From: Amborella trichopoda
Lineage: Eukaryota > Streptophyta > Magnoliopsida > Amborellales > Amborellaceae
Assembly: GCF_000471905.2 (NCBI RefSeq)
Contig: NW_006500065.1
Span: 2,176,183-2,240,182, forward strand
DNA length: 64,000 nt
Direction of reading: 5' to 3'
Made by a program: the position numbers and the translations under genes. Of this stretch, positions 37,801 to 52,800 are shown piece by piece. The notes beneath the pieces are model-generated. The model ran no database searches and had not been told where the DNA came from. It saw only the letters and a list, made by a program, of their open reading frames with translations. Position 1 is the stretch's first letter. Every line of letters begins with the position of its first letter.

Positions 37801-40800
37801 GCTTCGATTTCTGCAGTGCCGCACTCAGAATAAGGAATCCAAAGATTCCTAAGCAAAAGAAAGATGGTAGAAACAGAACTACAACTCCATGTCAAAAGTG
37901 TCCATCAAATGGTTTGCCTTTGAGGGATTTTGCTCATCTGTCAGGCTGAGGTTACCTTGGTTACAACGAAGTTCACTTTTAAGGAAGGTGAGAGAAATTG
38001 AAGACGTCTGGTGAGACCAGAACCCAAATCTCAGTTGACATTCAGCATGCTATTTCCTGTCCACAAGAAACAACTTTGAAAGTTTAAGGTCCATATATCT
38101 TTATCCTCTCCTTCGAAGAGCACAAGATGCAGAAGCACCATTAGCACTGGGTATAATGAGGCATGTTCCCATGAGATTTGCTCAGATAGATAAAGTCTGT
38201 CCTGCAGCCAAAAATGCTCAAAAGCACATGCCTTTGATCTAGTAAACTTTTGGATCTGCCTTGATTGAAGCTAAAACTTTCCAATTGACAGACCATAAAC
38301 ATGCGTACTTTAGGCGCTTATTTGGGGAAGGCAACAGATGAGTTTATACAAGGAGCCACTTTCTAGATGTTTTCCCAGTGCACTATAGAACAATGACCAA
38401 TGTGTTGAGAATCTCAGATAAATCTCTACCAATAATGATGCAGAAGATTGAAAATTATTTGCTGATGACCTTTGGAAACAAATTGAAGAAGTAAAAGGAG
38501 AAATATCCTTATAACAACAAGAACTGTAACTTCACAATGTATATGTTTCTAAGTAGGGCTGTGACTCCCATGTTGCCCTGCTATGGCACTTCATTAGGGG
38601 TCACTGGTTGCCCTGCTATGGCACTTCATTAGGGGTCACTGGTTGCCCTGCTATGGCACTTCATTAGGGGTCACTGAGGCAACATGGGAGTCACTGGTTA
38701 CCTCAGTACCTCCTGTTAAGGGATATAGAGGAGGTTACTAGAGATTCTTCCGAGTTAGTAGAATTGCAGATCAGCTCCAGAGCATTAACAGCAAAACATT
38801 CTTAAGATATTCAGAGCCCTGGATTGTAAGGCAAAAGCTCAAAGCAAATACATCCAGAAAAGGCAGCACTTACTTGGGCAGAGACATAAGGGAATTCAAG
38901 AACCTCATTAGCAAAATACCCTGGACCCCGTAGCTGGAGATGCTGGATGGGGAAAACACGGCTAAATCATGACATTTAAGTTGAAAGGCAATTAGGGAGT
39001 TCTCAGACAAATATCAGCTGACCTACTTATGTTCCAGTAGGCATATGATCCAATCGTCCAAGTTGGAAAATGTGGATCACACTTGTTAAATCTATATGGG
39101 GCTCTAGTAGATGCAGTTTGATCTATTTAGCATTTACCCCCATGAGGAACTACAAGGGGAGGATGGGTATTTTTTTTATTTCCATTTGTAAAGTATTTTC
39201 TTGGTTTATTTATTTTCTCATCTTTCCATAAATTTATAAATTTTGCTTATTAAAAGAGATATATTTTACTGAAGCAGTCAAAGCACCATAGTGTTCATGC
39301 CCTAAGCAAGCAAAGGAGGCTTCCAAATTGAAACTAGAGTCAGAATAATCAACCACGTACGCAAAACCAATGGATTTAGTAGAATGGGGGCTTCAAATAT
39401 AAACATGTATGGAATTTGTGTCGTACAATGGAAGCTGTCACAGGTCTTCAATAAATTAACAGAGAGAAGTAACCAATAATTTCATACTTGCAAGGTCAAA
39501 CCATACAATTCAGAATCTGGTAATGCCAATGTAGCAAGTTGAAATTGTATGATCAATAATAATAGTTTAAGAAACAACTGATATTCTCCATTGATATTAT
39601 AAACCAGCCAATGTACTTAAATGATAACAAAGAAGTCATCTTTTCAAGAGAACTCTAGGCTACATTTACTAATCAAAAGCTGATCAGCAAGTTACTCACT
39701 AGCGTGCCTGCTTCTGCAGCAGAAAGAAGATGGAGGCTGGGACCAAGTTCATCTCTGACTTTGAGATACCTATTTTTTGCTCTGTTATAGCTGCAAACCA
39801 AAGGCTTCCAAGTTGGTTTATTTATTTTTTAAATAAATAAATAAAGAAAAGAAAAAAAATCTGAACAAACTGCTGGGTAACAAACATTCACAAGCCTCCA
39901 TTTAAGGGAGACCTCAGGTTTTCCCCCAAAGATATCCTCAAAAATGCCACCTAGTTTGCAATTTTTAAAATTCCAACCTGACTTTAAATTATATTTCATC
40001 AATGCCACAATTTTTAATCTTTTTACCATTTAGTTCCAAAAATGTTTTTCTTTACCCATATGGTCCAAGCATTCTCCCTCTCTGGCCAATAAACCAAAAA
40101 CCCCAGACCTCTCTCTTTCTACCGATCAGCTGACTCTTTCTACCCAAAATTTCTCTGTCTAAATCAGAAAAACCGGGTGTGCTCTCTATACCCAAACCAT
40201 GTCTCTATATAAATTCAAATGTCCTTCCAGTTCCTGAGTGAAATCCTAGCCCAAAAGCTGTAGGACTCTCCCTCCGGTTCCTTTCCATCCCCATCTCTCT
40301 CCACCGAAAAGCAAAAACAGATAGGCCTCTCTCACTGTATCTCTATCCAACTACAGAACCGTCAAGAGCTCTCTCTCTCTCCACAACCAAATCTTGTGGC
40401 TCACTCTCTCTCTCATTTGTTGCATAGGCAAGATGGCAGCCCAAGATGCATAGGTGTTTCTATCTCCACTTCCTTGACAGTGGCTCTCTATCTCCCTCAC
40501 AACCTAAAAATTCACAGGCAACCATCTCTACAATTCCCTGTCATAGACAAATTGCAGCTGACAAAAAACTGGAGGCTTCTCTCTCTCCACCTCTTTTCCA
40601 GGGGCGAGGGTAACCAATGTAAGCCTCTCTCTCTATAACTCCTTTTCATGAGCAGCTATCCCAAGACCAATTTCACTTTATTGCTTGCATCGGCAAGCCC
40701 AATTTACAGGTACTGCCATACAGTTTCATACATCTTTACAATATCGAGAAACAAAAAGAGCTAAAGACAACGCCCTGAGATTTTGCTACAATCTTTTCAC

Positions 40801-43800
40801 CAACACCTGTACAAAACCAAACAAAACAACAAAGAAAACATACCAAAGAGAGTTGCGCTCACAAATTGATATCACAGCAACTATGGTGTAGTCTTCCACC
40901 ATTGCTGTAGTCTTCCACTCAAACTCAAAACCAAATGTGACTCGTGAGGTTTCGCGACTCTAGGATTTCTCTTCAACCTCTAGGTTTTCTCTTCCTTATG
41001 CATATGCAAAACGTCATAGAACTCCGTTTTCTTTCACTCGTGCATCTCTATGAAGTATCAGACCTTCTCTAACATAGCAGCCCTTGAAGATCATCTTCTC
41101 TCGATGTTTGACTCATAGAGGATGCCTTCCTCTATCACACAAGCACTTCAACTCAAAGAGGAAAATTTCTCCCTTCACATACCATGAATAACTATAGAGA
41201 ACACCTTTCTCTAACCTGATTTTGAAGCAACAATAGGGAAACATATTCCCCCTTACATGCACGTGGAAGGACCTCTGATAAGGCCCAATATGTATTTTTG
41301 TAGGCACCCCATTTTGAAAACCTGCAAATTCAATAGTTTTTTAAAGCCTAAACAGCCTTAGGACCACACTATCCTAGTAAAACCCCAGACCATAGACCAC
41401 CATAGTACATATTATCTGCCACAATCCTTACACACGCACTGCTTTTGGAATAAATCAAATGAAAATAGCAAAATCACGTATTTTTACTTGATTTTTGGCA
41501 GGCGTATTATATAAGCCCGTAGATCACCCCAGAATCGGAATTTATCGATTCTGAGCAGATTTGGTCGGGACAACACACCGAGTGTCACCTAGCCCAGACT
41601 GGCCAAAATCACGAGATTTTTGGCAGGTGATATATCAAAATCCTTTGGATCACCCCAAAATCTAGAAGATTTGGTCTAGGCGACACACCTAGTATCGCCC
41701 AAACCAGACTGACCAAAATCATGAGATTTTTGGCAGGTGATATATCAAAAGCCTTCTGGAACACCCTAGCCAAGTATTTTTCTTACTCTCTATTTCTTTA
41801 TTTTCATTCTTTTATTCAATTTTAGGCCCTTTTATCTGTTTAATATTAGTATTTCGTGCTCCATAGATAAAAACTGGCCCATCCACTGATTTAAGAACAT
41901 ATCTGCTCACTTTGAACAGATTTGTACTTAACTTAGAATTTGATTGACCCACTCTCTATCATTTTTTAAAAACAAATTTGTTGTTCATATCTGGTCGATC
42001 TTCATCTTGAGATCGTCCTGATCTGCATCGTGAACAATTTGGCGCCTACCGTGGGGCATGCCAAACTGTAGACACCCTATTTTTAAAATTTGACAAATTT
42101 CATGATTTTCCTAACCTTAGACAAGCCTTAGGATCCTATTATTCCATTAAATCCCTGAACCATAGAACACCACAGTCTGTGGTCCCCATTTAAGTCTATG
42201 AAAAGACATTTTTGTGCCTCTTTTAGGAAGAGACCATCTTAAGCTAAGAGAGAGCAGGAAACCCTAGATTTGTAGAAACACTGAGCATTGGAGAGACCAG
42301 AGAGAAAACTGTGAGCAAATCCTAGATCAGCAAGCCTTAGCAAACCTAGGTCATTAAACATGAAACCTTCAAACCTTAGATCCAAGATAACTATTCAACC
42401 AAGGCAAGGCTTGGTCGATATTGACGAGAGGCACGGAGGACGTATGGCGTAAACCATAGCCGCAGTCGTGATACTGGCAGGGCCTCAAAGCCTCGGGTTT
42501 GCCGGGATAACTGACCTGGCCGGGTATTTTTCTTATCCTCTTTTCCTCTTATTTTTCAGTTATTTTGTTAGAGTCAGGATTTTATTTGCTTTTCATTCAA
42601 TCTTTCGTGTTTTTGGATCAATGCTTGCTCTTCTAATGATATGAGAGCATAGTAACTCAATTTTTACTAGATCTGACCTCATATTAGAATTCGATTGATC
42701 TCACTCTCTATCAAATTCTTAAATAACAAGTATGTGGTTCAGATCCTAGCGATCTCCATTCTGAGATCGTTCTGTTCTGCATCCTTAACAGCATTGCTCG
42801 AAATGCGCCACGGTGCTCTCAGATCAGTAGCAGAGCCAACGTTGATCCAAAAGCACAAAATATTGAATGAAAAGCAAATAAAATCCTGAATCTAACAAAA
42901 ATAACTAAAAAATAAGAGGAACAGAGAATAAGAAATATACCTAGCCTGGCCAGTTCGTCAGACAAACCTGAGTCTTTGAGGCCTCGCCTGTATCAGGACC
43001 GCGGCTATGGTTCACACCGTACGTCCTTTGTGTCTGTCTTCAATATTAATCAAGCCTTGGCTTGGTTGAAGAGTTATCATGGATCTAAAGTTTGAAGGTT
43101 GTTTAATGGCCTAAGTTTGCTAAGGATTGCTTAGAGCTAGGGTCTACTCACAATGTCTCTCTGATCTCTCCAAGGCTTAGGGTTTCTACAGATTTAGGGT
43201 TTCCAGCTCTCTCTCAGCTTAAGATGGTCTCTCTATAAAAGAGGCACGAAAATGTCTATTTGTATACTAAAATGGGGATCACGGACTACGGTGTTATATG
43301 GTTCAAGGAATTTATGAAATAGTATGATCTTAAAGTTGTCTAAGGTTAGGAAAACTATGGAATTTGTCAGTTTTTAAAAATGGGGAGTCTACAATTCGGA
43401 ATACCCCACGATGGGCGCTAAACTGCTCATGATGCAGATCGGGACGATCTCAAGATGAAGATCGACTAGATCCGAACCACAACCTTGTTTTTAAAAATGA
43501 TAGAGAGTGAGGTCAATCAAATTCTAATTTAAGGACAAATCTAGTCAAAATGAGCAGAATTGTTGTTAGATCAGTGGCAGAGCCAGCTTTCATCTAGGGA
43601 GCATGAAATACTAAACTAAAACAAATGAAAGGGCCCGAAATCGAATAAAAGACTGAAAACAAAGAAATGGACAGTAAAAAAATACCTGATCGGGCAAATC
43701 GACACGGCAAACCCGAGGCTTCGAGGCCTCGCCCGTATCAAGCCCGCGACTATAATTTCCGTCGTGGATCCTCTGTGTCTCTCTTCAACACTAACCAAAC

Positions 43801-46800
43801 CTTGGCTTGGTTGAATGGTTTTCTTAGTCTAGAAGTTCCAGGTCTAATGGCCTAAGCCTTGCTAAGGGTTTCTTAGATTAGGGTTTGCTCAGGGTCTTCT
43901 CTAAACTCTCAGAGTCTCAGGTTTCCTGGCATTCAAGTTTTTCAGAGTCTTAACTCCAAAATGGGTCACGAAAATGAGTTTTTAAAGGAGAAAATTGACT
44001 GGAACGAGTAACAACCCGTAACAAAGAGATCTCCCAACCTGGACTGCCGTTTTGGTGGTCAAAGGCTTGGCCAACACTGCCAGTGTCACCAAGGCCATAA
44101 TGGTTCAGGTTCAATGAACCTGGCCAAAACTGATCCAGGGGATACGTTGGGGTCAAAGATACGCGATTTTGGACAGTTTTGGTTAGGCGACACTAAATCT
44201 TCCTAGAATCAGCAAATCCCGATTTTGGGGTGTTCCAGAGATATCACCTGCCAAAAATCTCGTGATTTGGGCCAGTCTGGACTATCAAATCTATCTAGAA
44301 TTGAAAAATTTCGATTCCGGTGTGATTTAAAGGCTTTTGATATATCACGTACAAACAATCTCATGATTTGGGCCAGTCTCGACAGGGCGACACTAGGTGT
44401 GTAGCCATGACCAAATCTGCCCAGAATCAGCAAATTCTGATTTCGGGATGATCCAAAGGCTTTTGATATATCACCTGCCAAAAATCTCGTGATTTGGGCC
44501 AGTCTGAGCTGGCAACACTAGGTGTGTCGCCCACACGAAATCTGCCCAGAATCGGTAGATTCTGATCCTGGGGTGATCTATGGGCTTATATGACATTGCC
44601 TGCCAAAAATCAGGTAAAAATATGCGATTTTGCTATTTTTACTTGATTTATTCTAAAAACAGTGAGTCTGCAGGATTCTGGCAAACAGTATAGACTATGA
44701 TGGTCTATGCTCCGGGGGTTTATTCAGATACTGTGGTCCGAAGGTTATCTAAAGTTTAAAACCATTGAATTTGCCGGTTTTCAAAATAGGGTGCCTATTG
44801 CCCCTCTTGGGCGCTACATGTCCTTCGAGGGACAGGTGAGTGTCAAAGAAGTAGACACTGCCGGCATTTTAAATTATCTGATGTCACATGGTCAGAGGGT
44901 ACACCAACTTTCCCTCCAAGACATTGAGCTCCTCGCTCACCCACCTAAGGAATTTTTATCCTAGGGTTTTCTACGTGAGATGTTCCTATGATTTATGAAA
45001 GCTTGGAACTCGAGTTGGTTTTCTGGCCATGTCACCTAACTTTAGGGGTTTTTACTATTTAATTCCTGAACCTGACATTTTCTTTAATTCCCTTGGGGTT
45101 TCCTAAGGTTTTAAAGGTTTTACTAGATTCGAAAAAGGTTTGCCCAGTCAATTATGAAGAGAAAGATGCGGCGGCAACTCGGTAGATTCATGTAATGGTG
45201 TCCAAGGTCTTTCGTTTTTTTTAAATCTCTTTAGAAATTTTGAAAACAAGGGGTGATTTGAAATAAAACTTGGAGCTTGGACAGGTCACGATTTTAACCA
45301 AGAAGTTAAAGTTTTTGAAAACACAAAACACTTAGGGGAAATTTTGAAATGAGAAAGATATTTTGAAAACCGAATTTTCGTTAGCAGTTTTAGCTCTTGC
45401 AACCATGAAGCCTTCTAAGCAATTTTGTGTCATGCAGTGATGGACAACTACACTCGACCCTTTACGTCATACAGGGCTAGACGGATACACCCAACCTTTT
45501 ACGTCGTACGGGGTTAGACAGATATACCCGACCTCTTATGTCATATAGGCCTAAACATTTTCTGAATATACCCGACCTTTAAAAGTCATACAAGGTTAGA
45601 CAGATACACCCGGCCTTTTACGTCATATGGGGCTAAACGTTTTTTGGATACACCCGACCTTTTATGTCATACGAGGCTAGACGTTTTCTGAACTAGATTT
45701 TGGATGGCAGTTTAGACTCGTGCCACCAAGGAGCAATTTGTTTTAACTTTATTTTGAAATGAAAGATTTTTCATTTGAAATTGGTTGGCAGTTTAGGTTC
45801 AGGCCACGAAGGAGCAATTTTTTTTAACTTTTCTGAAATGAAAGATTTTTCTTTTCAAATTAATTGGCACTTTAGGCTCACGCCAACAAGAAATCTTTCG
45901 AGTGTTCAACCCGGTTGCCTTTTTTCATCCCAACAGATTTCTTTTTTATTTATTTTTTCATCGCCCCGGGGTCTCTTTCGGGTGTTCAACCCGATTACAT
46001 TTTTTCCAACAATAGAGGTTCCTTTTGGATTTTCAGCCCAGCTGAACATTTTTTTTTTGAAGAAGAAAAAGTAGAAGATGACGAAGGAAGAGGAGAAAGC
46101 AAAGAAGAAGAGTCAATGGTGCCCTCTTTTTTTCTTTTTTTCTTTTTTTTTGTTTTTGGCAATTCGCCTGAGATCATGTAGGAATTCAATCATCTTTCCC
46201 TTCTCCAAGTGGCAAGGAGGTTCTAATAGCGGTTATCCTCTTATTTCTCTAGCCCCAAGTTGGCATCCAATATCTCTTTGACAATGGTTGCTGATTTTTA
46301 GTTGAACTTTTCCTTTGAACTGCACCACTTGAACCTTGATTTTTAAACAAAGAATTACTCTCAGTCTCTTAATCCCTCAATCTTTTGCTTGGACGAATCA
46401 GTTCATCAGGTTTTCCCCATTAATGAGATAACTTATGTTATCCATTAGGCGTTAATGCCTTTTGAAGTATGGGGCACAAATGCCCCATTTGGTCACTGCA
46501 AGGGGCGAATGAGTAATCACCCCACTCCTTTTCGATTGTCTTTTTTATTTCATCTTCAGGAGTTAATTCCGTAGTCCTTCTCAGTGCTTAAGCTCGGGTG
46601 AGACTCTCACACAAGAAGAGTGACTGAGTTAACATTGGAAGGCCTTACGGCATGTTGAGAGTTAACAAATAGGGGCTCAATCTCATTAACTGCCCTTGTT
46701 ATATTTCCAATATCTAATGTGGGTGCCCCCATTGAGTGATTTGATGGGACTGCCTCTGCAAAGTCTTTTCAATCAACAATTGCTTGTTCATCATTAAGTG

Positions 46801-49800
46801 AGGTCTCTTGATCTTGAGGTGCCCCCATAACCGGGATCGTGCTCATGTCATTAACGACTTCTAGAGAGTCTGCTTCTTGAGGAGGTAACATGGTTAGATT
46901 TTTAATATCCAGCTCTTCATCCCAGATTGGTGGATGATTCAAGAAATCTTGAGAAGGTGGTTCGGGAGGTCCCCTTAAGACTTTTAGAAGGTCAAATTTC
47001 CTTAGTGGTTTTGGTTCTCGAGGTGATAAGTTATCTTCAAAAATTTGTTCTTTTATTTCCTCTTGATTAACTATCCTCGAACTAGTCTTGTCTCTTTGAT
47101 TCCAGGAATCACTAGTTTTGGAGCCTTAACCTAGCTTATGCTCGAGCTCATCTTGGATCCCTTGAGAGTTTAATTTACCATCCCATATGTGTGGGTCATC
47201 TTATCGCATTCACTTGGAATAACAAGTTAAAAGGATTGTCAATGGGAGTGAATTCCCTTGGCATGGAAGTCTGCATCCTCTTTGTGGCTGGTTTGCAGAA
47301 GGGTCGCTTTTCTCAATCAAGTTCACCTTGATCAAGTTCACATCTCCTTCTTAAGAGGGTTCCTCACCAGTCGAGTCCTCATTCCCTTCTCCTTCTTGTG
47401 GAGAGTTGACTAGCATTAGGTTATGAAAGACTCTAGCCTCATCGTCCTTGGGTCACTCATATTGCGATACTCTTTCAAGCATAGCGTCAAACGAGTACGG
47501 GATCGCCCCCTTGCTAAAGAATGCGACATATTCAAGGGTCATGTTCTCTAATGCCATGCCTACCTTCGCAGATTCAGGGAGTGGAGTTTCAGCGACTCGC
47601 ATAACAGCCTCTTTGAATCTTGTTATAAAGTCAGAAGGAGACTCGCTCGACTTTTGTTTGGTGGATGTTAACTCACCAAGGGTGACGGCCTTGGCCTTCC
47701 CCCATGATAGTAGGAGGAAAATTGCTTGAACATTTCGTCAGGAGTTGCTTGAGAGTTATCCTTCATAAATATCTGGAGCCCCATCAAGGGCTCTTTTGAT
47801 AAGCTATGCGAGAACATGACCATAAGTTAGTTGGGTAGGTCTCGCAGTGTATGGACCATTAACAGGTAGGCGTTGATGTGTGCCTCAAGATCCTCTTTAC
47901 CATAAAATTTGTTTCTGAATTGTGGCATCAAAAACTCTATTGGTAGATCTTTGAGATGTCCTAGAGTTTCTTGTACATAGGCTTTAGGAGCAGAGAAATC
48001 TGTTATTCCCATCCTCTCTAAAGAGCATGGAGGCATTTCATGTTGAATTGGGTCGTTGGTATAACGGTGACCTGGCTTGGTTGCATGGTTTGCTAAACCT
48101 AAGTTTGCAGTATATGGCTTGCATAGACTGGCTGTTGAGCTCATGTAGCAGATTGCCCTAAGGGCTGAGCTTGGAGAGTGTGTTGAACTTGGTGTATCAG
48201 TTGTCGACCTATAAACTCACCCAGGTTAAATTGGGCCTGAGTTGACCTTGCATTCAGAGTTTGCACCACATGGCCGTGCAAGAAGGCCTGCAGGAAAGAA
48301 TCACCACTTGACTGAGATGGACGACCCGTGCTTCTATGATGACTAGACCTCCGACCTTGGGCAGTGAGGTCTGCATGTCCCAGACATTGACTGGATGATC
48401 CAACCCTAGGCTTAGGATATTCTCTTGCCCCAATACAGGGATGGAAGAGTGAAGGAAGGCCATAACTACTGCTAGATGGAGTCTGCCCTCTAGGTAATCC
48501 TGGACTCGAGTGATGACTTTAGTTAAACCCTGGCCCTTGGTTGGATTGGCAGGATAGCATCCCTAGGGTTAGCCTAGTTTGTGCCAACAGGTTGGAGGTG
48601 GCATGTAGCTTGAACTTTTGACTTAACCTGCCTGGATTGACTACATTGGATGTTGTACCCTCGGTTTAGCAGGTCTTGAAAGAATGCCTGCACTCTTGGG
48701 TTATCTTGAAACTGGGTTAGGTCAAAACGCTGACCTTTCCTAGTGTTGGATTGTTTGGGTAGACTTTCCTTTGCTGTGTGTGAACCCACTTTCCCCCTAA
48801 CTGGCTGATTGCTGAGACTGGAATGCTGGGCTGCTAATTAAACATCAAGGTTAACCCGGCTGGGATTGGTTGACTTGAAGTCGAAACCTGGTTTGGCTGA
48901 TTGCTAAGACTTTCCTTTGGACTTATGGACAGACTTGAAGTCGAAACCTGGTTTGGACCTGATTCAAGAGTCAGGCTTAACCAAGCATTAGCCGTGTCCT
49001 AGACCTAGAAAGACTTGGGTCTTGACTTGATGGACTTAGGTTTGAACCCTAAACTAAGGTGAACCTAGTCTAGGTCAAGGGACAACTTTGAATCTAGACC
49101 TAAGCTAGGACCAAACTGGATGGATCTTGCTAGACTCAATGGGTTTCGGTTTCACCCCTGAGCTAAGACGATCCTAGTCTAGTTCTAGAGGCAACTCTAT
49201 ACTTAGACCTAGAGTAGAACCTAGACGAGTCCTGGTTGGAACCGAGAGGGGGCCCAGGTTCGGACCTGGCCGTGAACCTGGTTCAGACCTAAGCTAGGCT
49301 GGGCACAAGCCTAAGCTTGGACTTCAAAGGAGAGGATATAAGACTGGGTGTTGACCCAGACTGGATCAAGGTTGGGTTAGGCACCAGCCTTGGCTTGGAC
49401 CAAAATGGGGCCTAGGTTTGGACCTAGGTGAGAACCTGGTTCGAACCTGGGCTAGGCTGAGCACTCAGACCCAAAAGATTCAAATTTAGGTCAGGTGTGA
49501 ACCCGGACTGAGATCTAAGATTGATCAACCTAGAGTAAGCAAGCAATGCACTCAAAAACTTTGTCCTAGACTATGGGTAGGCTAGGTCGGAGTGGGCTCT
49601 TAACTATTGAAATGCGGCTAGGCCAAGTAGGTCCCCACATAGGTCTTGGTCACCTGCTAAAGGGATCAACCAGGTCCTATTATGTGTGGAGTTGAGGCTA
49701 AGGATTACAGAGGGGCGCTCACAGTTAAAGTTACGTGAATCCCAACTGCCTAAGCTCTCAAGACTAGGTTCCCCTTCCAACGCTGGAATTTGGGGGTTTT

Positions 49801-52800
49801 CAAAAATATTTGTTGGTTTTCCAGGCTTCCTAGTCTGTTGTGTGCAAGTAGTGTGTAAAAGAGCACGCAAGTTCAATGGATGCAAGATGTGATGAAATCA
49901 AATCAAGCAAAAAAACAAAATACGAGAAATGTGATTACTTGGCACGTTCGTTCCAAATAATGTGTCCTTTTAAATCTAACTCAATCGATCGAAAGCACAG
50001 TTCAGCAGCAAGGGCAAGCAACCCCTAAAAAGGTATGTGGTTAAGAGAGTGCCAACAAGGCACAATCCGTGCCTATAGTGTGCCACGGGTCGAAGATGAC
50101 TCGATCAGCACACAGTTAGAGAGAGGGTGTAGGTGACCCTTGAAAATTTCTCATACATTTTCCTTTTATTTTTAGCCCCTTTTTTTTAATGAACACGGAA
50201 AGAAATGGCAAATGCTGAATTTCAAGAAAAGAAAAGAAAATAGATTTTTTTAAAAAAACATAGGAAAATGCCTTAAAGGTGATTTTTGTTTTTGTGAAGA
50301 TTCCCTTCTTTTTCTTTTCTTTCTTTCTTTTTTTTTTGGACAAATGAAGTGGCTTTTAAGTAGAAAATTTTCACCAAAGTGATTTTTTGAAAAAAAAAAA
50401 AACCAATAAGCCTCAAAAGTATTTTTTTTTGGTTTTTTTATTGCAAAGCAAATTTTCTGTTTGAGAAGGTGAAAGGCCTTAAAATAAATTTTAAGCAAGA
50501 TGGCTTTAAAATATTTTCTTTTCCTTTTTTTTAAAGAAAGATGGCCTTAAAATATTTTAAGGCCTTAAGAGGACCTTTGAAAAATATTTGAAGGCCACTG
50601 AAAAATATTTTAAGGCCTTAAGATGGCTTTAAAATATTTTAAGCAAGATGGCGTTAAAATAAATTTTAAGCAAGGTGAAAGGCCTTAAAATTTTAAGCAA
50701 TAAAAGTATTTTCTGTTTTTTTTTAAGCAAGATGACCTTAAAATAAATTTTATTTTTTAGAAAACTGATTTTTAGGATTTGTTTTTTTTTGGGAAAAGAT
50801 GGACATTGAAAAATATTAATTTTTCTTAAAAGAAAGTGTATGATTTTTTTTGAAAACTTAGAAGAGTTGAAATGCAGTTTTTATTATCAATAGAGGGTAC
50901 AAGATTTCTTTTTTTTTTTTCCTTTTTTTTTTGAGGAATGATCCTTCTCATCTTCTTTTTTTTTAACACAAAGAGGCCTAAAAAAGTCCTTTTTTTTTTA
51001 GGAAGGTGATTTTTTGTTTTTTAATGAAAATGGCTAATGGCTTTTTGCTCTTTTTTTTAAAAAAAATTTATTTTAAGATAAAAATGCTTTTAAAAAGAAA
51101 ATAGAATCAAGAAAGTTCTAAACTATGAAGATAAGATTTAAAACAAAAGATAATATCAAATCCAAACTAAAACGATAAGAGAAGATAAAACCGAGTCTAA
51201 TGTGCAAGATAGGATCAAGTTTCAAAAAACGCTAGGTGGCCAGCATGACGCCCAGCGCCTAGGTGGGCGCCCAGAACCTCGGGCACCCTGTAGTGCACAT
51301 TCTTAGCATTTTTTCATATATTTTCTATCCAAATGCATATATATGCATATATTTGTGTCAATTTTGTAATTTACTCCATTTGAAAATTTTGCAAGTTCGC
51401 AATATACGTTTTTATATAGAAACATATCATATATCTCAGGTTGAGAAAAAACTTGCTCAAAATTTCAAACCATACAAAACATTTAAAAGTCTAATAGGCT
51501 ATTGTAAGGTCTCCAACTCTGATATTATTCCATATCCATAAATAAACCATAATAACATCCAAGTCTCCAAGTCTTCAATTAACTGACTTCCAAAACTATA
51601 AAACACCATACAACAAAATAGTCCAAAAAGGCAAAAAAAGTATAAACCACATAACAAAATAGTGCAAATGTCTAAAGCCCAAACCAAGATGGTGCAATAA
51701 AGTTACCACAAAAGAATAGAGAAGACATCAATAAGAATTAGAATCATCATCTTGCATCTGCATCAAAATTGAGGCCTTCATCATCAGAATCATCACCCTC
51801 TCCAACATATTCATCTTCTTCCAAAGATTCTTCTGAATATACCTCCTCTTCCTTTATCTCCCTTCGTGAGTGTGAAGTTCCAATAGAAATTGTCGCTCGA
51901 GTGGCCATCCTAAGATCAGAAGCATGCCCCTAACCCTCCTCGACCATTTCCCATGTCAAACCCTCCCCAGGGAAGATATCCTCAGTGCCAGGGTCACCAA
52001 CTAGCCAATCTGAAACATTCTCCATGTCTTTCGAAGAGATGGGATCCTTCTTGGGCTAGTTTTTCTTGTCATTGAGCCTTTCATTCTCTCTAACAAGAAC
52101 CAAGTCATTGAGCTTCTTTTGCTCAAGCCTATTGCTTCTCTTTGTATGCACCTATAAGGAAAAATGTATAAGTAACCACTATGAGTCTATGATCTTCTTA
52201 CCTCCTATAAATCTATATTAGAAAAATGAACTTGTAAACAAGAAAAGCATATAAAATTGTACAATAGTAAAATACCATCTTAAACGAACTCCAATTGCAC
52301 TCACAACCAAAAGACGTAGTCATCAAACTCAAGATTCATATAGCCATCTTCTGGAGGTTTGGGGCGCTACTCTCATGTTGTCTCCACCACTGAACTACAA
52401 TATGTGGGCAACCTTTATAATTAATTTAGGTATTTAACATTATCACACATAATTTTAGAAACTTGAAACTTAAAAGAAAATTATAATTTATAAAACAAAA
52501 GTAAAATGTATATTTTAACTTGTTTGTCTTAATGCCATATCTTTCCCAAATGACATCAAAGAACACTTGTACAAAATAAGCTCTTCAGTTGATATCGCAT
52601 CTTGGATATGTGGATCGGGAACTAATTTTTCAAGGTAGTCATTAAAACCTTCCATAATTATCACTTTTGAGTCAATATGTTCATCTGCATAAAAGAATTT
52701 GAGGTTCAAGTAGTACCCTGCTGCATGCAATGTTCTATGGAGCTGCCTATCCCATTTGTCATCTATACTCGCCCAAATTGGGTCGTACTTGGCTGCATCA

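Noticed and set aside
38572-38676. Direct repeats resembling a CRISPR array
   Set aside because: The 35-bp units are contiguous with no spacers, and the window is plant nuclear DNA.
45775-46281. Overlapping open frames around a T-rich stretch
   Set aside because: Phe- and Lys-rich products of homopolymer runs inside the gag-only retrotransposon.
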